From Treponema sp. (lineage in GTDB: Bacteria; Spirochaetota; Spirochaetia; Treponematales; Treponemataceae): DNA of 23,356 nucleotides. The translations under genes and the position numbers were made by a program. Numbering within the stretch: position 1 is the first letter of the stretch; the number at the start of each line of letters is the position of its first letter. The stretch is taken from NCBI GenBank assembly GCA_017617145.1, contig JAFZWX010000205.1, positions 1-23,356 of the forward strand, in the 5' to 3' direction. The notes under the pieces are model-generated. The model was not told where the DNA came from, did no database searches, and saw only the letters and a list, made by a program, of their open reading frames with translations. Positions 1 to 8,348 of this stretch are shown here, piece after piece.

Positions 1-44
1 AAGGCTTGTGCTAAACTTACAGTTAAGTCATTATCATTTTTCAT
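1..44 (-). CDS. First 14 codons of an IS transposase (partial)
   Basis: The ATG at 44 (minus strand) follows AGGGAGG at a normal distance and the frame stays open to the window edge, giving MKNDNDLTVSLAQA. Only 14 residues are visible, too few to identify a family. By position inside the element end it should be the IstA-type transposase if the element is IS21-like. The same start codon is the last base triplet of the window (23354-23356). Confidence 0.5.
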   Translation of the reverse strand, partial: MKNDNDLTVSLAQA

Positions 45-180
45 ATTCCTCCCTGACTGAGTTTCTGGTTTATTTCAGTTTAGAGAGTTTTATTTAATTT
101 GATAATGGCTTTTTTATTTGAACCTGAATTTGGCTTTTTTCGGTGGACTTAGGTGTGGCTGAAATCGGCGGGCTCTAACA
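1..180 (-). mobile_element. End of an IS21-like insertion sequence, facing out of the window
   Basis: Read on the minus strand this begins at 180 with TGTTAGAGCCCGCCG and is identical over 139 bp to the sequence at 23218-23356. It starts with TG, carries internally repeated short motifs (CCGATTTCAGCC, CCGAAAAAAGCC), then about 130 bp of leader, a strong ribosome site (AGGGAGG) and an ATG at 44. TG/CA termini with repeated terminal motifs ahead of a long transposase gene are typical of IS21-family elements, but the transposase body lies outside the window, so the family is an inference. The element interrupts the reading frame that begins at 181. Confidence 0.55.
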
Positions 181-1557
181 TATCCTGATGATGCTCTATT
201 ACTTATAGAGGAAATAAAAAAATTAGATTACAACTATGTTCCACAAGGATTAATTCTTTTAATAAATGATAATTCAAAGCTTTCTTCGGATGAAAAATAT
301 GAATATGGATTAAATTTCATAAACTCAAGTATTGAGACTCAATACTTGGCAGGGTATGTCATTATTGAAAAGTGTATCTATAACGATTCATTTTCAAGAA
401 AACAAGAAGCACTTAATTTGTTTCATTCATCAATAAGATCAAAAAAAGAAAAAGAATTGCATGCTATAGTTCGTCCTGCATGTAATATGTCATTACGAGA
501 AACGGTATTACAAGATGATGTTTTCTTTTTACGCAAGATGAATGATCCATATATAAATAATTATATTTCCATTTTTTTATTTCAAAATTCTAAAAAGGTA
601 GCTTCTACAGAGTATTTATGCAAATTACTGTTTTCTTATACATCTATGCAGTGTAAATTCAAAGGTATTATAAAAAATATAGATTTTGTGCTTATGGACT
701 TAGCAGAATCAAATTTTAATCTTTGCATAGAATTCATCTCAAAATGGATTGTAGATAGTGATTATAAAAACTGTGACAATTCATTTGTAAAAATCTGGAG
801 TTCTGTTTGTTCAAATCTTAATTTTATAAATCAGAGTTTTGTTATTTATACCCGATTCTTTCTAAATGATAATTATCTTTATCACAAAGCTGCTAAAGAA
901 ATAATTCATGAATTAGCAATACATAAAAATCATACTTTTCATTTTGATAAAGATACTATTAATAAAGCAAATAAAGAGGACATCATTTTTCTTTGCAGGA
1001 AACTACTTGGTAATATATATGATATAAAAACTCTATGTGAATTATTTGAGTCTATTTTACAAATAAAATTAGATGATGAAGAAATAACAAATATAATTAT
1101 TAATGTAATATTTCGCTTAGCTTCAGAATATAGATTTCCTGTTTTTCAATATTTCAAAGATAAACAAACATCTGAAGATAATAGACTTAACGAAGTGTAT
1201 AATAGAATTCTACCTGATTTAGAGAGAATATGTGAGATTAATACTAAAAAGAAACAATTTCCTGAACTTGTTGCAACTTATGAACAAAGAACAGCCGTAG
1301 CAAAAAAGAATTCGGAAGATGATAAAGAATTAATGAAATTAGCAAATTCAGAATCTGTCATCATGAGTATGTTTAAACCTGTAAAGTTACTATATGGACA
1401 AGGCTTCTCATATAATCTAAATGATAGTTCAAAATCAATAACTTCAAATTTTGTAAGTTATGAAGAATCATTTTATATATCAAAAAAGGATATATTTTGT
1501 CCTGTACATTCTGAAATGGAAAGATTCTTTTGTAGAATTGCAAAGAGAGGCAAATAA
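181..1557 (+). pseudogene. N-terminally truncated helical protein of unknown function
   Basis: The frame is open from the first base after the insertion sequence (181) to the TAA at 1555-1557, leaving 458 residues with no credible start codon at the boundary; a TTG at 346 is the first alternative start but has no good ribosome site. The insertion sequence therefore removed the 5' end of a longer gene. The remaining protein is AT-rich in codon use and looks almost wholly alpha-helical, with Asn/Ile/Lys/Phe-rich segments and a charged stretch near residues 375-395. No catalytic motif is recognisable. Its stop overlaps the start of the next gene (TAATG, A shared at 1557), so the two were translationally coupled and probably act together. 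Helical scaffolds or sensors paired with nuclease-like partners are common in defence systems; that role here is inference. Confidence 0.6.
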
Positions 1558-3248
1558 TGAAACTTGTAATACAACAATACCTTTCCAGTTTAAAAGAATC
1601 AAAAGAGCTTGATGCATTACTTCCTGATTTATTATTAGTAATGAATATCAGGCCCATTGTAAAACCTCAAATTGGAGTACGTCAACATGGAGTTGATTTA
1701 GCTGCAATTGGCAAAGATCCAAATGATGGTACAACAAAACTTTTTCTATTTGTAATAAAGTGTGGCGATATAGGACGAAAAGAATGGGATAGTGGTATAC
1801 AATCTGTAAGGCAAACTCTAAATGAAATTACTGATTCGTATATTCCGCATTTCATTTCTGCAAAGTATAAAGATTTACCAATTGTAATTGTACTTACTAC
1901 TGGTGGAAATTTATTACAAGACACTCAAGACTTGTGGAATGGATATATTTCAATTAATGAAACAGATAAAATTAAATATGAACTCTGGGATGGAGCAAGA
2001 CTTTCTCTTTTATTTCATGAATATCTTTTTAATGAAAATATATTGATTCCTGAGTATCGTTCATTGTTTAGAAAAGCATTAGTTATGATAGAAGATCCTT
2101 CATATGATTTAAAAGATTTTTATTATCTATTTGATAGACTTGCAGAAAGAATAAATGATTCTAAAACTAAATCAAATATAAGAAATATTAAGACTTGCAA
2201 ATTGATTTTTAAAATTGCTATAGAATGGGCAAAAGTAGCAAATAATTATAAGCATTGTATCAATCTTGCAGAACACTGTTTATTAAAATATTGGAATACT
2301 ATAAAAGAGTTTTCTTTAGATAAATCATCTCTCTTGAGTACAGAATTTATTGATTACTATTTAACTTTATATAATCTTTTAGTAGAAAACAATAACAAAT
2401 TTGCAGATTTGTACAGTACTGAGGATGGACTTCATGGTTATACAAATCTTCGTTCACCAGAAACTGAAAGCCTGAAAGTTTATGAACAACTCGGATTTTT
2501 GTCTGAATTAGGTGTATTAGCTTTTTTTGAATACTGCCGATATAAGAAAGAAAACTATTGGCAAAGCCTAATCAGTGTTTCTGAAAACCTTAAAAATTTA
2601 TTAACTAATCACAAATCTTTATTAAATCCTTTATATGATGAGCATATAATCGAAATATATTTATGCAGCTATGTTCTAATTGTTGTTGGAGAAAAGGATT
2701 TTATCACTGATTGGCTATATAAATCTTTTTACCATATTATTTATGCATATGATGTATTAGGAAAATATTATCCAGCATGTACTAATAGCTTTTATGATTT
2801 GATCTATGAATCAAAAGAAAATAGAGAAGAGTTAGTCTGTTCTTCGACATTGTTTTTTTATTATCTGCAATTAGCATGTATAACAAAAAATGAAAAATTG
2901 TATACCTTTATTTATGATCAATTAAAAGAAAGTTTTGTCAAAACAGACATACAATTTTGGTATCCTGATTTGAATAGTGAAAAACACATTTATATTTCAA
3001 ACGCTGGATATAATAGTGGATATGGTTTTGTTTGTGATAAAATACCCAAATCAATAACAGAAATGGAAAATTTTATAATCGTGAAAAAAGATAAAGAAAT
3101 AAGTTATAAAGATTTTTCTTGTTTTAAGAACGGTTTCACAGATTTATTATTTATCAGCAACAGACATTTTAGAACACCAATAATTCCCGATACATTACTT
3201 GTATTACAAAAACTCGAAATAAGAATGAAAAAAAATCCAATTTTGTAA
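1557..3248 (+). CDS. 563-aa protein with restriction-endonuclease-like N-terminus
   Basis: Starts at the ATG overlapping the upstream stop (TAATG). Residues about 1-165 resemble the restriction-endonuclease-like fold: GVD with Asp47 at the end of one predicted strand, then a strand FLFVIKCG with Lys68, spaced like the D...(E/Q)xK core of Mrr-type nucleases, followed by a helix and a further strand (IVIVLTTGG, about residues 110-118). The residue two before Lys68 is Val rather than Glu or Gln, so the active site is incomplete as read and the domain may bind without cutting. Residues 170-563 look helical with no recognised motif. It forms a two-gene operon with the truncated gene before it; nothing follows in the same operon, since 166 bp and a new promoter separate the next gene. 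Function unassigned; a two-component defence module is the working guess. Confidence 0.6.
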   Translation: MKLVIQQYLSSLKESKELDALLPDLLLVMNIRPIVKPQIGVRQHGVDLAAIGKDPNDGTTKLFLFVIKCGDIGRKEWDSGIQSVRQTLNEITDSYIPHFISAKYKDLPIVIVLTTGGNLLQDTQDLWNGYISINETDKIKYELWDGARLSLLFHEYLFNENILIPEYRSLFRKALVMIEDPSYDLKDFYYLFDRLAERINDSKTKSNIRNIKTCKLIFKIAIEWAKVANNYKHCINLAEHCLLKYWNTIKEFSLDKSSLLSTEFIDYYLTLYNLLVENNNKFADLYSTEDGLHGYTNLRSPETESLKVYEQLGFLSELGVLAFFEYCRYKKENYWQSLISVSENLKNLLTNHKSLLNPLYDEHIIEIYLCSYVLIVVGEKDFITDWLYKSFYHIIYAYDVLGKYYPACTNSFYDLIYESKENREELVCSSTLFFYYLQLACITKNEKLYTFIYDQLKESFVKTDIQFWYPDLNSEKHIYISNAGYNSGYGFVCDKIPKSITEMENFIIVKKDKEISYKDFSCFKNGFTDLLFISNRHFRTPIIPDTLLVLQKLEIRMKKNPIL

Positions 3249-3345
3249 AGAACATCAATCAGATTTTTTTTTCAAGGCAATCGAAAAAAAGCCATGTATT
3301 GCCAATCGGAAAAAGTAAATTCTAGATGATTTGTTTCTAAAAAAG

Positions 3346-3406
3346 TGTTATACTTTCATAGTTCTATACTTTTGAAAGGACAGAAGACTTCTCTCTTAAG
3401 AGAGGA
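3346..3406 (+). promoter_or_regulatory. Extended -10 promoter and hairpin covering the ribosome site of the DUF4869-like gene
   Basis: TGTTATACT at 3346-3354 is a near-consensus extended -10; the -35 region is weak. The leader then has a perfect 14-bp palindrome CTCTCTTAAGAGAG at 3391-3404, extendable by T-G and T-A pairs to 3389-3406. Its right arm is the purine-rich GAGAGGA just upstream of the ATG at 3415, so a folded leader would hide the ribosome site. A second purine-rich site (GAAAGGA) lies at 3374-3380. The palindrome could equally be a protein operator. Confidence 0.45.
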
Positions 3407-3414
3407 ATTGAGAT

Positions 3415-3864
3415 ATGTTAAAAATTCATTTTGGCGAAATAAATACAGAAAACTATATTTTTAATCCAGATGTTTACTTCAATAATACATATGAAGATGA
3501 ATGGATGTCAGATTCTTTTACAATCGATATGGTAAAAGATATTGATGGTTCTGATGTAAAAGGTCCAAGGCTTATTGATAGTCCATTCTTAGGACCTATA
3601 CCTCCCGAGCGATTGTCTGGCGGTGTAAAGACTTTGATTTTAATAAAGAACGATTCTGAGCATATTTTTAATGCTTCTAGTTGTGGTGACAATTGTGCAA
3701 AATGGATTTTGAAAATTAGTGATAAAAAAGATGTTTTAATTCGTTTGGGCTATCTTATGGATTTTGGTACTGACCCGTTTAACATATTTATTGATAATCT
3801 TGGTGTTGTTGTTCATAATAAAAAAGAACTCTACGAAGCTGTTTTGGATCATGAATTATTGTAA
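3415..3864 (+). CDS. DUF4869-like small protein
   Basis: A 149-aa protein beginning MLKIHFGE, starting at an ATG preceded by GAGAGGA. The opening strand, the conserved-looking stretch around SPFLGPIPPERLSGGVKTL (about residues 57-75), the Cys pair in SSCGDNCAKW (about residues 88-97) and the acidic C-terminus recall the DUF4869 family of small uncharacterised proteins, often found beside a small ATP-binding protein. No enzyme motif is evident. The next gene starts 9 bp after its stop, so the two are almost surely co-transcribed and likely partners. The family call is from memory of its N-terminal pattern and is moderately secure. Confidence 0.65.
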   Translation: MLKIHFGEINTENYIFNPDVYFNNTYEDEWMSDSFTIDMVKDIDGSDVKGPRLIDSPFLGPIPPERLSGGVKTLILIKNDSEHIFNASSCGDNCAKWILKISDKKDVLIRLGYLMDFGTDPFNIFIDNLGVVVHNKKELYEAVLDHELL

Positions 3865-3873
3865 GGTTTATTT

Positions 3874-4833
3874 ATGACTGGAAAGTATGATATAGAAGTT
3901 TATAATAATCGTGTTCACTATTTTTTAACTGTAAAAAGAAATATTACTGTTATTCAGGGGAATAGTGCAACTGGTAAAACTGAACTCATCAGATTAATTA
4001 ATGATAATATTATAAACGGAAACTCTTCTGGTATAACTGTGAAATGTGAAGTTACTTGTAGAGTCCTAACTTCTGATGACTGGGATATAAGACTGTCTGC
4101 TATGCAGAATTCAATTATTTTCATTGATGAAACTGCAAACTTTATAAAGACACAAAAGTTTGCAGAAAAGGTACGTGGCTCAGATAATTATTTTGTTATT
4201 GTTACAAGAGATTCTCTTTCCCAGTTACCATACAGCATTGATGAAATATATGGTCTTAAAAATGTAAGCGATACATCAAAGTATAAAACTTATAAAAAAG
4301 TATACAACGAAATGTTTAAGATTTATAATTTTCATAATTATGAAAAGTTTATTCCAACTAAGGTTATTACAGAAGATTCTAATTCAGGATTTGAGTGTTT
4401 CAATAGAATCTATCCGGAGATTTGCATTTCTGCAGGTGGAAAAACTAAGATATATAAACTTCTTAGAGAACTTAAAACTGAAAAAACAATTATAATTGTT
4501 GATGGTGCTGCATTTGGTTCTGAGATAGAGAAACTATATAAATATATAGCTCTGTTTGCTGATAATTATGTTCTTTTTGCACCTGAGTCATTTGAATACT
4601 TACTGTTAAAGTCTGGAATTATTTCTGTATCTCAAGCTGTATTAGAAGAAACTTATAATTTTGCAGACAGTAAAACTTATCTTAGTTGGGAAGAGTTCTT
4701 TACTGATTATTTAGTAAAACTAACTAAGGGGTCTGTTTTTCAATACAGCAAATCAAAATTAAAAGAGAGTTATAAATCATCTGGCAGTATAGACAAAATT
4801 AAAAATCAATTACCAGAACAAATTCGACCATAG
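3874..4833 (+). CDS. P-loop ATPase, partner of the DUF4869-like protein
   Basis: A 319-aa protein with a Walker A motif at residues 29-36 (GNSATGKT) directly after a beta strand (NITVIQ) and a Walker B-like strand IIFIDE with Asp85 and Glu86. Residues after about 150 have no recognised motif but repeat a strand-rich pattern (KTIIIVDGA near residue 208 and NYVLFAPES near 230), which suggests a second Rossmann-like half. ATG at 3874 follows AAGGTTT, a modest ribosome site 9 bp after the upstream stop. It ends one gene-length before the rfbA remnant, whose ribosome site overlaps its stop codon. The ATPase plus small partner layout suits a compact defence or toxin-antitoxin-like unit, but the activity is unknown. 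Confidence 0.7.
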   Translation: MTGKYDIEVYNNRVHYFLTVKRNITVIQGNSATGKTELIRLINDNIINGNSSGITVKCEVTCRVLTSDDWDIRLSAMQNSIIFIDETANFIKTQKFAEKVRGSDNYFVIVTRDSLSQLPYSIDEIYGLKNVSDTSKYKTYKKVYNEMFKIYNFHNYEKFIPTKVITEDSNSGFECFNRIYPEICISAGGKTKIYKLLRELKTEKTIIIVDGAAFGSEIEKLYKYIALFADNYVLFAPESFEYLLLKSGIISVSQAVLEETYNFADSKTYLSWEEFFTDYLVKLTKGSVFQYSKSKLKESYKSSGSIDKIKNQLPEQIRP

Positions 4834-4844
4834 AGGTTTTATAT

Positions 4845-5633
4845 AAGAAAGGAATTATTTTAGCCGGCGGTAGCGGAACCCGCCTTTATCCAATAACAAA
4901 AGCAGTATCAAAACAAAGTCTGCCACTTTATGATAAGCCGATGATTTACTATCCTCTGAGTGTACTTATGCTTGCCGGAATCCGCGAAGTTCTCATCATT
5001 TCAACATCTCGCGACATCAGCTTCGTTAAAGAACTTTTTGGCGACGGAGTCTGGCTTGGTATGCATTTTGAATACACCGTACAGGACAAACCACGTGGAC
5101 TTGCGGATGCTTTTATCGTAGGTAAAAACTTCAATGATGTTGCACTTGTTCTAGGCGACAACATTTTCTATGGACAGAGTTTTACATCTACTTTAAAACG
5201 AGCCCGCAAAACAGTTGAAGAAGAAAAGAAATCTGTTATTTTCGGCTACCTTGTTGCAGATCCTACAGCCTAAGGAGTAGTTGAGTTTGACAATGATGGT
5301 AATGCTCTTGGAATTGAAGAAAAGCCTGCAAATCCTAAATCAAACTATGCTGTACCTGGCCTGTATTTTTATACCAATGATGTTGTAAAAATTGCTGCCG
5401 AGGTAAAGCCTAGTGCCCGTGGTATGGCCTGGCTCGACACTGGTACTTATGACGGTCTTCTGGAAGCAAGTAACTTTATTGCTACAATCCAGAAACGCCA
5501 GGGCATGTATGTTTCCTGTCTGGAAGAAATTGCCTACAGCAACAATTGGATTACAAAAGAAGAGCTTCTTGAGCTTGCAAATGGCTACAAAACTGATTAC
5601 GGCCGCTATTTGGAATATATTGCTGAGGACTAA
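4845..5633 (+). pseudogene. rfbA: Broken glucose-1-phosphate thymidylyltransferase (rfbA/rmlA)
   Basis: The product would make dTDP-glucose from glucose-1-phosphate and dTTP, the first step to dTDP-rhamnose. [37 protein letters not shown] and GVVEFD are clear RmlA signatures. Three lesions are visible in one frame. The expected ATG is AAG at 4845-4847, while its ribosome site AGAGG (4832-4836) survives. A TAA at 5271-5273 replaces the Tyr codon of the usual PTAYGVVEFD. About 25 residues, including the metal-binding ELEITD segment, are missing in frame between two Arg-Gly pairs; the junction is CGTGGT at 5418-5423. The 3' part is otherwise normal through YLEYIAED and ends 15 bp before rfbD. 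Active enzyme from this copy is not possible. Confidence 0.9.
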
Positions 5634-5648
5634 AATAAGAGGAATAAA

Positions 5649-6533
5649 ATGATCTGGTTAATTGGCTGTAAAGGAATGTTGGGAACTGAAATTGCCCGAC
5701 AGCTTACTGAAAATAAAATCGACTTTGTTGGAACTGATATTGATGTTGATATCACAAATCCACAGGCTCTTGCTGACTTTGCAAAGGGAAAAGAGATTTC
5801 GTATATCATTAACTGTTCTGCATATACTGCTGTTGATAAGGCGGAATCGGATGCTGACTTTGCCAGAAAACTGAATGAAGACGGACCAAGAAATATTGCA
5901 AATCTTGCAAATCAGATTCATGCAAAAATGATTCATATTTCTACCGATTATGTTTTTGATGGTTCTGGTTCAACTCCTTATACAGAAGATATGACGATTG
6001 CACCGATTGGTGTTTATGGAAGAACAAAGGTTGATGGTGAAGCTGCTGTAAGGCAGAATCTTAATGAGTATTACATTATTCGCACTGCATGGCTTTATGG
6101 CCGGGCTGGTAAGAACTTTGTTTACACAATGATTAAAGCTATGAACACTCACGATGCTGTAAAAGTTGTAAATGACCAGAAGGGGAGCCCGACTTTTGCC
6201 GGGGACCTGGCATGTGTTATTATCAAGATTATCAATAAAGATGATGTGTCTTACGGAACCTACCACTGTACTGACCTTGGTGAAATCACCTGGTGGGATT
6301 TTACAAATGAAATCAAAATGCAGGGAATTGAAGCTGGCTTGATTACTAACAGGGATTGTGTGGTAAATCCATGTGCAAATTCAGAATATCCGACTCCTGC
6401 AAAGCGCCCTGCTTATTCTGTTTTGTGCAAAGACAAGATTCAGAAGGCACTGGGAATTACGCTTCCGGATTGGAAAGAGAGTTTGAAAAAGTTTATTGAT
6501 TCTGATCTGTTTGATAAATCTAGAATTATATAA
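5649..6533 (+). CDS. rfbD: dTDP-4-dehydrorhamnose reductase (RmlD/RfbD)
   Basis: Last enzyme of dTDP-L-rhamnose synthesis: reduces dTDP-4-keto-L-rhamnose with NAD(P)H in the cytoplasm, supplying rhamnose for surface polysaccharide. The 294-aa length is normal. The dinucleotide-binding motif GCKGMLG is at residues 6-12, STDYVFDG at 98-105, and the catalytic Tyr123/Lys127 pair lies in YGRTK. ATG at 5649 follows AGAGGA at 5638-5643. It lies between the rfbA remnant and rfbC with 10-15 bp gaps, as in a normal rml operon. A second, broken copy lies at 13528-14041. This is the only complete rfbD in the window. Confidence 0.93.
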   Translation: MIWLIGCKGMLGTEIARQLTENKIDFVGTDIDVDITNPQALADFAKGKEISYIINCSAYTAVDKAESDADFARKLNEDGPRNIANLANQIHAKMIHISTDYVFDGSGSTPYTEDMTIAPIGVYGRTKVDGEAAVRQNLNEYYIIRTAWLYGRAGKNFVYTMIKAMNTHDAVKVVNDQKGSPTFAGDLACVIIKIINKDDVSYGTYHCTDLGEITWWDFTNEIKMQGIEAGLITNRDCVVNPCANSEYPTPAKRPAYSVLCKDKIQKALGITLPDWKESLKKFIDSDLFDKSRII

Positions 6534-6543
6534 GAGGACATAA

Positions 6544-7146
6544 ATGGCATTTGAATTTAAGACATGTATATTATCTGATGGCACCGAAGTAATAGGTCTT
6601 TACGAAATCCAGCCAAAAATCTTTGGTGATTCCCGCGGTTACTTTCTGGAAACCTACAGTGAGCGTGACTTTTTTGCTGCCGGGCTTACTATGAAGTTTG
6701 TTAAGGATAATCAGTCAAAATCTTCAAAAGGAGTTTTGCGAGGCCTGCACTTTCAGACTCAACACTCACAGGGAAAACTTGTTCGCGCTTTACAGGACCG
6801 TGTTTATGACGTTGCCGTTGATCTGCGCAAAGGCTCTGTAACTTTTGGCAAATACTACGGCGTAATACTCGATGCAGAAAAACAGAATATGTTTTATATT
6901 CCCGAAGGCTTTGCCCACGGTTTTTACGTTCTTTCCGAAGAAGCCATATTTACCTACAAATGCACCGACTTCTACGACCCAAAAGGCGAGGGCGGCCTCA
7001 TGTGGAATGACCCTGCCATAGGAATTGACTGGAAAGCTGTTGCACCAGATGTGAATCCTCTGCTGAGCGAAAAGGATGGTAGGCATCCGGCATTTGATGC
7101 GGCAAAGGATTATTTTGATTTGAACGGGAAGTGGGTGGGAGTATAA
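6544..7146 (+). CDS. rfbC: dTDP-4-dehydrorhamnose 3,5-epimerase (RmlC/RfbC), copy 1
   Basis: Epimerises dTDP-4-keto-6-deoxyglucose at C3 and C5 before RmlD acts. The 200-aa length is normal. FGDSRGYFLETYSERDF, VLRGLHFQ with the likely catalytic His69, IPEGFAHGF, and TYKCTDFY with the likely catalytic Tyr138 are all present. Two changes stand out against copy 2 at 14052: Pro to Ser at residue 75 (QHSQGKLVR) and Gly to Asp at residue 85 (ALQDRVYDV). Both positions are normally conserved in the family beta-barrel, so this copy may be weakened although its frame is open. ATG follows AGAGGACATAA. A strong terminator closes the operon. Confidence 0.92.
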   Translation: MAFEFKTCILSDGTEVIGLYEIQPKIFGDSRGYFLETYSERDFFAAGLTMKFVKDNQSKSSKGVLRGLHFQTQHSQGKLVRALQDRVYDVAVDLRKGSVTFGKYYGVILDAEKQNMFYIPEGFAHGFYVLSEEAIFTYKCTDFYDPKGEGGLMWNDPAIGIDWKAVAPDVNPLLSEKDGRHPAFDAAKDYFDLNGKWVGV

Positions 7147-7168
7147 AATAAATATTCTGATTCATTCA

Positions 7169-7195
7169 AAGGCGGGGATATACCCCGCTTTTTTT
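7169..7195 (+). terminator. Rho-independent terminator after rfbC
   Basis: GCGGGG (7172-7177) pairs with CCCCGC (7183-7188) around a 5-nt ATATA loop, with A/T pairs extending the stem and a run of T at 7189-7195. Confidence 0.88.
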
Positions 7196-7216
7196 GTATT
7201 ACAATCATTTTGAATA

Positions 7217-7245
7217 TTGAAAATAATTACATAAAGGTATAGTAT
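7217..7245 (+). promoter_or_regulatory. Possible promoter of the RhuM gene
   Basis: TTGAAA at 7217-7222 and TAGTAT at 7240-7245 are 17 bp apart, just after the rfbC terminator and 70 bp before the RhuM start. It is plausible on spacing alone; AT-rich sequence makes chance matches common. Confidence 0.35.
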
Positions 7246-7315
7246 TACTTATAGGATAACTAGTAGTTATTCAAAAGCGCCACTAATTCAAAGCAAAGTT
7301 GAAAAAGGAAATAAA

Positions 7316-8344
7316 ATGGCAGATTCACAAACTCTACAAATACGCAATAGTACAATAGATTTTCTTACATTTACACGGCAGTCTGGCGAAGAAAGCATTG
7401 AAGTTCGTGTGCAGGACAATGATGTGTGGTTAACGCAGGCTTCAATTGCAAAATTATTTGGAGTTGATCGGAGTGTTATTACAAAGCATCTTAAATCTGT
7501 TTTTGAAGATGGCGAAGTTGAGGAAAGTTCAGTTTGTGCAAATTTTGCACAAACTGCCGATGACGGGAAAACATATAAGTATAAGTTCTATGGTTTAAAA
7601 GCCGTTATTGCTGTCGGCTACAAGGTAAATTCCCAGGCTGCTGTTGAATTCAGACAATGGGCAACTCGCGTTCTGGAAACATTTGCGAAACAAGGTTATG
7701 TTTTGGATAAGCAGCGTCTTGAAAATGGACAGATTTTTGATGAGGCTTATTTTGATCATCTTGTTTCTGAGATTCAGGAAATCCGTGCAAGCGAGCGCAA
7801 GTTTTATCAGAAAATAACTGATATATATGCAACCGCTTATGATTATTCACCTGAAAGTAAGACAACAAAGGACTTCTTTGCAACTGTACAAAATAAAATG
7901 CACTACGCTGTTCACGGAAATACTGCTGCGGAAGTTATTGTGGATAGGGCAAATCACACAAAGCCGAACATGGGATTGACTAGTTGGAAAAATGCTCCAA
8001 ATGGTAAAATTGTAAAAGCAGATGTTTCCATTGCAAAAAACTATCTCTATAAACAAGAACTTGAAGAACTGAATGAGATAGTCGAAATGTATCTGGACTA
8101 TGCAAATCGCCAGGCTCGCCGCCATATTCCAATGACAATGGCAGATTGGGCAGAAAAACTTGATGCATTCTTGAAATTCAACGATGCAGATATCTTACAG
8201 GATAAAGGCAAAGTAACACACGAAATTGCAAAAGCGTTTGCAGAAAGTGAATTTGAAAAATATCGAGTAATCCAGGATTCAATTTATAAGAGTGATTTTG
8301 ATAAATTCCTTGAGGATGGAAAAGCGGTGATTGAGGGAAAATAG
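7316..8344 (+). CDS. RhuM-family protein
   Basis: A 342-aa protein matching the RhuM (virulence_RhuM) pattern: IEVRVQDNDVWLTQASIAKLFGVDRSVITKHLKSVFEDGE (about residues 25-65), with a helix-turn-helix-like segment, then KYKFYGLKAVIAVGYKVNSQAAVEFRQWATRVL (about 95-127) and a long helical C-terminus. Family members occur in pathogenicity islands, prophages and other mobile regions; no biochemical activity is established, and DNA binding is only suggested by the N-terminal region. ATG at 7316 has a good ribosome site (AAAAAGGAAA). It has its own promoter region after the rfbC terminator and is followed by 4 bp and the UDPGP remnant, showing insertion between sugar genes. Confidence 0.85.
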   Translation: MADSQTLQIRNSTIDFLTFTRQSGEESIEVRVQDNDVWLTQASIAKLFGVDRSVITKHLKSVFEDGEVEESSVCANFAQTADDGKTYKYKFYGLKAVIAVGYKVNSQAAVEFRQWATRVLETFAKQGYVLDKQRLENGQIFDEAYFDHLVSEIQEIRASERKFYQKITDIYATAYDYSPESKTTKDFFATVQNKMHYAVHGNTAAEVIVDRANHTKPNMGLTSWKNAPNGKIVKADVSIAKNYLYKQELEELNEIVEMYLDYANRQARRHIPMTMADWAEKLDAFLKFNDADILQDKGKVTHEIAKAFAESEFEKYRVIQDSIYKSDFDKFLEDGKAVIEGK

Positions 8345-8348
8345 AAAA

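Larger units (their letters stand above)
5883..7195 (+). repeat. rfbD-rfbC duplication, copy 1
   Basis: This block is closely similar to 13528-14704: both run from the GGACCAAG codons of rfbD through rfbC to a GGCGGGG hairpin terminator. By eye, long runs are identical, for example across the rfbD-rfbC junction (TCTAGAATTATATAAGAGG). Copy 2 lacks 137 bp inside rfbD. The two copies are in direct orientation about 7.6 kb apart, so recombination between them would delete the RhuM, IS66 and TAC region. Confidence 0.88.

Noticed and set aside
3276..3303. GGCAAT...ATTGCC hairpin after the 563-aa gene as a terminator
   Set aside because: The stem is only 6 bp with a 16-nt loop and no T-run follows; the T-run precedes it.
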